Shown here: positions 14,015 to 18,580 of the stretch, in pieces
How the letters are laid out: each line of letters begins with the position of its first letter
How positions within the stretch are numbered: position 1 is the first letter of the stretch
Assembly: GCA_000437495.1 (NCBI GenBank)
Contig: FR897829.1
Coordinates: 1-18,580, forward strand
Origin: Prevotella sp. CAG:485
GTDB lineage: Bacteria; Bacteroidota; Bacteroidia; Bacteroidales; Muribaculaceae
DNA length: 18,580 nucleotides
Reading direction: 5' to 3'
The notes under the pieces: model-generated
Databases searched by the model: none
What the model saw: the letters and a program-made list of their open reading frames with translations, nothing else
What the model was told of the DNA's origin: nothing
Position numbers and translations under genes: made by a program

Positions 14015-14335
14015 ATGGCTAAACTGCATATCAAGAAAGGCGATATGGTCTATATCATAGCCGGCGACGACAAAGGTACCACCGGACGCGTGCTGAAGGT
14101 GGAGGTGAAGAAAAACCGCGCCTATGTTGAAAACCGCAACATGATCAAGAAGGCCATGAAGCCCAACGCCAAATATCCCCAGGGCGGTCTGATCGACATG
14201 GAAGCACCCATCCATATCTCCAACCTGGCCCTTATAGATCCCAAGAGTGGCAAACCGACCCGCATCGGCCGCCGCCGCAATGAAAACGGCAAACTCGTTC
14301 GTTACGCTAAAAAGTCCGGAGAAGAGATTAAATAA
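14015..14335 (+). CDS. rplX: Large ribosomal subunit protein L24 (uL24)
   Basis: L24 initiates 50S assembly by binding the 5' end of 23S rRNA. The 106-residue product opens with a KOW motif (IKKGDMVYIIAGDDKGTTGR) followed by NRNMIKKAMKPN and the conserved GGLIDMEAPIHISNLAL segment. Length is normal. Its stop codon TAA shares its last base with the ATG of rplE (TAATG), so the two are translationally coupled. Confidence 0.96.
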   Translation: MAKLHIKKGDMVYIIAGDDKGTTGRVLKVEVKKNRAYVENRNMIKKAMKPNAKYPQGGLIDMEAPIHISNLALIDPKSGKPTRIGRRRNENGKLVRYAKKSGEEIK

Positions 14336-14877
14336 TGGAAACGACACTCAGCAAAAAATACAAAGAGGAGATAATGCCGGAACTCACCAAAGAGTTCGGC
14401 TACACAACGCCCATGCGCGTGCCGCGTCTTGAGAAGATAGTAATCAATCAGGGCCTCGGCGACGCTACTCAGGACAAGAAGCTGATTGAAACGGCTATCA
14501 CCGAGATAACCGCCATCACCGGCCAGAAAGCAGTGCCCACACTGAGCCGCAAGGACATCAGTAACTTCAAACTGCGTAAGAAAATGCCCATCGGCGTGCG
14601 CGTAACCCTGCGTCGCGAGAAAATGTATGAGTTCCTGGAGCGTCTGGTGCGCGTGGCTCTGCCCCGTATCCGCGACTTCAAAGGCATCAACTCAAAACTC
14701 GACGGCCGCGGCAACTACACCCTGGGAATCACCGAGCAGATTATCTTCCCTGAGATAAACATAGACAACGTACCCAAACTGCAGGGCATGAACATTACGT
14801 TCGTAACCAGCGCGCCGACCGACGAAGAAGGCTTCGCACTGCTCAAAAAGTTTGGCTTACCCTTCAAAAAACAGTAA
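14335..14877 (+). CDS. rplE: Large ribosomal subunit protein L5 (uL5)
   Basis: L5 binds 5S rRNA and contacts the P-site tRNA in the central protuberance. The 180-residue product has VPRLEKIVINQGLGDAT, TGQKAVPTLSRKDISNFKLR, the LRREKMYEFLERLVRVALPR block and the terminal FVTSAPTDEEGFALLKKFGL. The start ATG overlaps the rplX stop by one base. In Escherichia coli S8 represses the spc operon by binding near the rplE start; the rplX-rplE junction here is too compact to contain a separate spacer, although an operator within coding sequence cannot be ruled out by eye. Confidence 0.97.
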   Translation: METTLSKKYKEEIMPELTKEFGYTTPMRVPRLEKIVINQGLGDATQDKKLIETAITEITAITGQKAVPTLSRKDISNFKLRKKMPIGVRVTLRREKMYEFLERLVRVALPRIRDFKGINSKLDGRGNYTLGITEQIIFPEINIDNVPKLQGMNITFVTSAPTDEEGFALLKKFGLPFKKQ

Positions 14878-14880
14878 GAA

Positions 14881-15183
14881 ATGGCAAAGGAATCAATGAA
14901 GGCCCGCGAGGTAAAGCGCCAGAAGATGGTGGCCAAATACGCCGAGCGTAAAGCTGCTCTGAAAAAGGCATCGCTCGCCGACGCAGAAGGCAACATCGAC
15001 TACGAGGCACTGACCAAGCTTCAGAAGCTTCCCCGCAACGCTTCGCGCGTGCGTCTGCACAACCGCTGCGAAATTACCGGACGTCCGAAGGGCTACATGC
15101 GCCAGTTCGGCATCAGCCGTATCCAGTTCCGCGAAATGGCCTCCGCAGGCCTTATCCCGGGCGTGAAGAAGGCAAGCTGGTAA
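14881..15183 (+). CDS. rpsN: Small ribosomal subunit protein S14 (uS14, zinc-free form)
   Basis: S14 binds 16S rRNA late in 30S head assembly. The 100-residue product is the longer form without the CxxC pairs of the zinc-ribbon type: only one cysteine (in HNRCEITGRPKGYMRQFG) is present, and this zinc-free form is what I recall for Bacteroidota. The C-terminal segment SRIQFREMASAGLIPGVKKASW is conserved apart from small variations. It starts 3 bases after rplE and is followed by an unusually long spacer before rpsH. Confidence 0.96.
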   Translation: MAKESMKAREVKRQKMVAKYAERKAALKKASLADAEGNIDYEALTKLQKLPRNASRVRLHNRCEITGRPKGYMRQFGISRIQFREMASAGLIPGVKKASW

Positions 15184-15402
15184 ACCCTGCGCCAAATTTT
15201 TTACGCACCGCATACAATCTTTCACCCTGCAGCCCCGTTATATATGGAGTTGCAGGGCGAAGAACAGCGGTTTAATGCCCACCGGCCAAAGAGCCGTCTG
15301 CCACTCCGCTCCTCAACAAAGTAAACTGAGAGATTAAATATTGTCCGGATAACAAAAAACTAAACCAACAAACTCTTCCGGATCAATTTAAACATCACAA
15401 CA
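15184..15402 (+). promoter_or_regulatory. Structured rpsN-rpsH intercistronic RNA
   Basis: The 219-base gap has a strong hairpin: CCCTGCA (15225-15231) pairs perfectly with TGCAGGG (15251-15257), and the stem continues inward with a G-T wobble, a C-G pair, a mismatch and two more C-G pairs around a TTATATA loop. Downstream, CAGCGG (15265-15270) can pair with CCG-T-CTG (15294-15300), in competition with CGGC/GCCG (15283-15296). TCCGGAT-like repeats lie at about 15343 and 15378. The last part is A-rich. Position before rpsH makes S8 feedback a candidate role, unproven. Confidence 0.5.
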
Positions 15403-15804
15403 ATGACAGATCCCATAGCAGATTATCTGAGCAGGATTCGCAATGCCATCATGGCAGGCCACCGCGTGGTAGAGATTCCGGCGTCGAAGATCAAGAAAGA
15501 GATAACCCGCATCCTCTTCGAGCAGGGTTATATCCTCAACTACAAGTTCATCGAAAGCGACAAGCCGAAGGACCGTATGATAAAGATAGCTCTGAAGTAT
15601 GACCCGCAGGATCATACCAGCGCCATCCGCAACCTTCACCGCATCTCGCGTCCGGGTCTTCGTCAGTATACCGGCTACAAAGACATGCCGCGCGTACTGA
15701 ACGGACTGGGCATAGCCATCATCTCCACCTCAAAAGGTCTGATGACCAACAAAGAGGCAGCAGCCGACAAACTTGGCGGCGAAGTTCTGTGCTACGTTTA
15801 TTAA
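15403..15804 (+). CDS. rpsH: Small ribosomal subunit protein S8 (uS8)
   Basis: S8 is a primary binder of the central domain of 16S rRNA and the known translational repressor of the spc operon in Escherichia coli. The 133-residue product begins MTDPIADYLSRIRNAIMAG, and its C-terminal domain has ISTSKGLMTNKEAAADKLGG followed by EVLCYVY, the RNA-binding signature. Sequence is intact and length normal. It is preceded by the longest spacer of the ribosomal operon (219 bases) and followed after 24 bases by rplF. Confidence 0.97.
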   Translation: MTDPIADYLSRIRNAIMAGHRVVEIPASKIKKEITRILFEQGYILNYKFIESDKPKDRMIKIALKYDPQDHTSAIRNLHRISRPGLRQYTGYKDMPRVLNGLGIAIISTSKGLMTNKEAAADKLGGEVLCYVY

Positions 15805-15828
15805 TCTGAATAGGAGAAAAGAAACGCA

Positions 15829-16383
15829 ATGTCAAGAATAGGAAAACTCCCCATCGCCATACCGGCCGGCACCACCGTTACCGTAAAAGGTAACACCGTT
15901 ACAGTGAAAGGCCCCAAAGGCGAGCTGACACAGGATATCAATCCCGACATCCACGTAGAGGTAAAGGACAACGAGGTACATGTAACTCGCCCGGACGACG
16001 AGCGCGAACATCGTGCCCAGCACGGCCTTTACCGTGCCCTGATCCACAACATGGTGGTAGGCGTAAGCGAGGGATACACCAAACAGCTTGAGCTCATTGG
16101 CGTGGGCTACCGTGCCCAGTCAACAGGCCAGGTGCTTGAACTCAGCCTCGGCTATTCACACGCCATCTACATCAAACTGCCCAAAGAGGTGCAGGTAGAA
16201 GCCAAGATGGAGCGTAACAAAGCCCCGTTGATCACCCTTCAGAGCTTCGACAAACAGCTGCTTGGCCAGGTATGCGCCAAGATACGCTCACTGCGCAAGC
16301 CTGAGCCTTACAAAGGCAAAGGCGTTAAGTTTGTAGGCGAAATAATTCGTCGCAAGTCGGGTAAATCGGCAGCCGCCAAATAA
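15829..16383 (+). CDS. rplF: Large ribosomal subunit protein L6 (uL6)
   Basis: L6 binds the sarcin-ricin region near the translation factor site of the 50S subunit. The 184-residue product is a tandem duplication fold, as usual: it begins MSRIGKLPIAIPAG with TVTVKGPKGEL, and ends with the conserved RKPEPYKGKGVKFVGEIIRR. A purine-rich GGAG occurs about 14 bases before the ATG, probably too far to act as a Shine-Dalgarno site. The gap to rplR is 16 bases. Confidence 0.97.
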   Translation: MSRIGKLPIAIPAGTTVTVKGNTVTVKGPKGELTQDINPDIHVEVKDNEVHVTRPDDEREHRAQHGLYRALIHNMVVGVSEGYTKQLELIGVGYRAQSTGQVLELSLGYSHAIYIKLPKEVQVEAKMERNKAPLITLQSFDKQLLGQVCAKIRSLRKPEPYKGKGVKFVGEIIRRKSGKSAAAK

Positions 16384-16399
16384 ATAAACCGCTACTGAC

Positions 16400-16741
16400 A
16401 TGATATCCAAGATAGCAAGACGCAATAAAATCAAGGCACGCATCCGCGGCCGCATCAGCGGCACGGCCGAGCGTCCCCGTATGAGCGTGTTTCGTTCAAA
16501 CCGCGGCATTTATGTGCAGCTGATCGACGACCTTGCAGGCCGCACACTCGCCGCAGCCCATTCCACCAAAGAAATGGAGGGCAACAAGACAGAAGTCGCC
16601 GCCAAGGTAGGCGAAGCAATAGCCAAGAAAGCCATTGAACTGGGCATCGCAGCCGTGGTCTTCGACCGTAACGGCTACCTTTTCCATGGCCGCGTAAAAT
16701 CTCTGGCCGAAGGCGCACGCAAGGCCGGTCTTAAATTCTAA
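16400..16741 (+). CDS. rplR: Large ribosomal subunit protein L18 (uL18)
   Basis: L18 binds 5S rRNA together with L5 and helps attach it to the 50S subunit. The 113-residue product has the basic N-terminal part IRGRISGTAERPRMSVFRSN, followed by a QLIDDLAGRTLAAAHST block, and the C-terminal VVFDRNGYLFHGRVKSLAEG with GARKAGLKF. Length is slightly short but within the bacterial range. It is followed by rpsE after 12 bases. Confidence 0.96.
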   Translation: MISKIARRNKIKARIRGRISGTAERPRMSVFRSNRGIYVQLIDDLAGRTLAAAHSTKEMEGNKTEVAAKVGEAIAKKAIELGIAAVVFDRNGYLFHGRVKSLAEGARKAGLKF

Positions 16742-16753
16742 CCGAAAGCAGTC

Positions 16754-17272
16754 ATGGCAAAGAATAATAGAGTAAAATCGACCAACGATCTCGAACTCAA
16801 AGATCGCCTGGTGGCCATCAACCGCGTAACCAAAGTTACCAAAGGTGGCCGTGCATTCTCTTTCGCCGCCATAGTAGTGGTAGGCAATGAAGACGGAGTA
16901 GTAGGCTGGGGCCTTGGCAAAGCAAACGAGGTAACCGCCGCTATCGCCAAAGGCGTTGAGATGGCCAAGAAGAATCTTATACGCGTGCCCGTATACAACG
17001 GCACCATACCTCACGAGCAGCAGGCCAAATTCGGCGGCAGCCGCATACTTCTGCGTCCTGCCAGCGAAGGTACCGGCGTAAAGGCCGGTGGCGCTATGCG
17101 TGCCGTGCTGGAGAGCGCAGGCGTAAAAGACGTGCTTGCCAAATCAAAAGGCAGCTCCAACCCTCACAACCTTGTGAAGGCTACCATAGCCGCATTAGAC
17201 GAGATGCGCTCACCCCTGCAGGTGGCACGCAGCCGCGGCATCAGCGTAGAAAAAGTGTTCAACGGCAAATAA
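16754..17272 (+). CDS. rpsE: Small ribosomal subunit protein S5 (uS5)
   Basis: S5 shapes the mRNA entry channel with S3 and S4 and influences decoding accuracy. The 172-residue product contains the N-terminal RNA-binding domain with VTKVTKGGRAFSFAAIVVVG; the KGG within it is the loop changed in spectinomycin-resistant mutants elsewhere and appears to be of the sensitive type here. GWGLGKANEVTAAIAKG and the C-terminal GSSNPHNLVKATIAAL block are also present. The rpmD start lies 11 bases after the stop. Confidence 0.97.
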   Translation: MAKNNRVKSTNDLELKDRLVAINRVTKVTKGGRAFSFAAIVVVGNEDGVVGWGLGKANEVTAAIAKGVEMAKKNLIRVPVYNGTIPHEQQAKFGGSRILLRPASEGTGVKAGGAMRAVLESAGVKDVLAKSKGSSNPHNLVKATIAALDEMRSPLQVARSRGISVEKVFNGK

Positions 17273-17283
17273 TCTGAACGAAG

Positions 17284-17463
17284 ATGGCAAAACTGAAAAT
17301 CAAACAGATCAAGAGCCGCATCAACGCTCCGAAGGTGCAGAAGCGCACACTCGACGCACTCGGCCTTCATAAAATGAACCACACCGTGGAGCATGAAGAC
17401 AATCCTTCAATCCGCGGCATGATAAAGACAGTACATCACCTGGTTGAAGTAACCCAGGCCTAA
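17284..17463 (+). CDS. rpmD: Large ribosomal subunit protein L30 (uL30)
   Basis: This 59-residue protein is a small 23S rRNA-binding component of the 50S subunit. I read it directly from the ATG at 17284 to the TAA at 17461-17463. It starts MAKLKIKQIKSRINAPKVQK and has the family segment RTLDALGLHKMNHTVEHEDN, ending with IRGMIKTVHHLVEV. Length equals that of typical bacterial L30. It lies exactly in its expected place between rpsE and rplO, which supports the call. Confidence 0.95.
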   Translation: MAKLKIKQIKSRINAPKVQKRTLDALGLHKMNHTVEHEDNPSIRGMIKTVHHLVEVTQA

Positions 17464-17482
17464 CAAATAGAGACTGCAGAAA

Positions 17483-17938
17483 ATGGAACTACATAATCTT
17501 ACACCTGCCATAGGCAGCAACAAGAGTTCAAAACGAGTAGGTCGCGGTCCGGGGTCGGGCTACGGCGGCACGTCAACGCGCGGCCACAAAGGCGCCAAAT
17601 CGCGTTCAGGCTACAAGCGGAAAATAGGCTTTGAAGGCGGCCAGATGCCTTTGCAGCGCCGACTGCCGAAGTTTGGTTTCAAGAACATGAACCGCGTGGA
17701 GTACAAAGCCATCAATCTCGACACACTCGAGACACTGGCACAGGCCCGCGAGCTCACCCGCATCTCACAAGAGGACCTGCGGGCAGCCGGACTTATTCCG
17801 AAAAACAAACCGGTGAAAATCCTGGGTAATGGCTCTCTCTCGCGCGCCCTTGAGGTTGAGGCCGACGGTTTCTCGAAATCGGCAGAAGAGGCTATCGTTG
17901 CCGCAGGAGGCAAAGCCATTAAAACAACTAAAAAATGA
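17483..17938 (+). CDS. rplO: Large ribosomal subunit protein L15 (uL15)
   Basis: L15 is a late 50S assembly protein whose long N-terminal arm penetrates 23S rRNA. The 151-residue product has that Gly/Arg/Lys-rich arm (KRVGRGPGSGYGGTSTRGHK, then AKSRSGYKRKIGFEGGQMPL), followed by RRLPKFGF and a C-terminal globular domain with KILGNGSLSRALEVEADGFS. Its TGA stop overlaps the ATG of secY by four bases (ATGA), a classical coupling arrangement. Confidence 0.97.
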   Translation: MELHNLTPAIGSNKSSKRVGRGPGSGYGGTSTRGHKGAKSRSGYKRKIGFEGGQMPLQRRLPKFGFKNMNRVEYKAINLDTLETLAQARELTRISQEDLRAAGLIPKNKPVKILGNGSLSRALEVEADGFSKSAEEAIVAAGGKAIKTTKK

Positions 17939-18580
17939 GATTTTTCAACACCGTAAAAAACATTTGGAGCGTAGAGGATCTGCGCAAGCGCATAGGCATC
18001 ACCCTGCTGCTTGTGATCATCTATCGTTTCGGATGCTACGTCGTGCTCCCGGGCATTAATCCCGACGCACTGACGGCCATGAAGTCCTTTACCGCCGACG
18101 GCCTGATGCAGCTGCTCGACATGTTCAGCGGAGGCGCATTTTCACAGGCTTCAATCTTTGCACTCGGCATCATGCCTTACATTACTGCATCCATCGTGAT
18201 ACAGCTCCTTGGCATGGTCCTGCCGAGCTTCCAGAAGATGCAGCGTGAGGGCGAAAGCGGCCGTACCAAGCTGAATCAGTATACCCGCTATCTCACAGTG
18301 ATTATACTGATACTCCAGGGTCCGGCTTACCTCCTGAATCTTAAATACCAGATAGCTGCCGCAGGCGGCCATGTGGAGATGGGTTTCTGGATGGTAGTAT
18401 ACATGACCATAGTGCTAGCAGCCGGATCCATGTTCATCATGTGGCTGGGCGAGCGCATCGACCAGAAAGGTGTTGGCAACGGTATATCCTTCATCATCTT
18501 GATAGGTATCATAGCCCGCATGCCGGAGGCTTTCCTGCAGGAATTCACGCAGAAGTTCTCGAACGCAGCCGGTGGCGGCC
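17935..18580 (+). CDS. secY: Protein translocase subunit SecY (partial, cut by window edge)
   Basis: SecY is the central pore of the SecYEG channel in the inner membrane. The first 215 residues are present; the rest lies beyond the right edge. The start MRFFNTVKNIWSVEDLRKRI leads into membrane segment 1 (about residues 20-40), then the plug region MQLLDMFSGGAFSQASIFAL, segment 2 with ALGIMPYITASIVIQLL, the cytoplasmic loop MQREGESGRTKLNQYTRY, and further hydrophobic segments near 118-136, 151-170 and 180-197. The start overlaps the rplO stop as ATGA. Family identity is certain; integrity of the remaining half cannot be judged. Confidence 0.97.
   Translation, partial: MRFFNTVKNIWSVEDLRKRIGITLLLVIIYRFGCYVVLPGINPDALTAMKSFTADGLMQLLDMFSGGAFSQASIFALGIMPYITASIVIQLLGMVLPSFQKMQREGESGRTKLNQYTRYLTVIILILQGPAYLLNLKYQIAAAGGHVEMGFWMVVYMTIVLAAGSMFIMWLGERIDQKGVGNGISFIILIGIIARMPEAFLQEFTQKFSNAAGGG

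Overview
The window is chromosomal DNA of a Bacteroidota member, most likely order Bacteroidales; a moderately GC-rich gut lineage such as Muribaculaceae fits but is a guess. The evidence is the promoters of the TTTG / TAnnTTTG type, A-rich translation starts without clear Shine-Dalgarno sequences, phylum-restricted families (type IX secretion plug protein/DUF5103, DUF3109, the GlmU-like protein that starts with a YTRPVADFR motif), and Bacteroidota-type ribosomal protein sequences (for example DHPMGGGEG in L2). Nothing here looks horizontally acquired, and I found no CRISPR array, insertion sequence, phage or defence gene.

Positions 1-393 are AT-rich and mostly non-coding, with perhaps the tail of an unidentified gene at the left edge and a possible minus-strand terminator. 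A tRNA-Arg(CCG) gene lies at 394-465 on the minus strand, with a near-perfect Bacteroidota promoter just upstream of it. From about 566 a plus-strand promoter drives a tight five-gene cluster: ung (uracil-DNA glycosylase), a C_GCAxxG_C_C-family cysteine protein, a secreted type IX secretion plug-like protein, a cysteine-rich DUF3109 protein, and a GlmU-like nucleotidyl/acyltransferase-related protein. Gaps between them are 6-20 bases, so they are probably one transcript.

A 286-base intergenic region (4769-5054) follows, holding a twofold direct repeat, a near-consensus promoter and a roughly 140-base structured leader. It opens a merged str-S10-spc translation operon that runs to the right edge: rpsL, rpsG, fusA, rpsJ, rplC, rplD, rplW, rplB, rpsS, rplV, rpsC, rplP, rpmC, rpsQ, rplN, rplX, rplE, rpsN, rpsH, rplF, rplR, rpsE, rpmD, rplO and the start of secY. 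Gene order is the classical one except that tuf is absent between fusA and rpsJ. All proteins are full length and intact, so the operon supplies ribosome parts, the translocase EF-G and the Sec channel.

The coding content is ordinary. The part that deserves attention is non-coding: most junctions in the ribosomal operon are only -4 to about 30 bases, but four places hold long spacers or leaders that can fold (before rpsL, between rpsL and rpsG, between rplP and rpmC, and between rpsN and rpsH). These are candidate ribosomal-protein autoregulatory RNA elements. I could not match them to a known RNA family from sequence alone.
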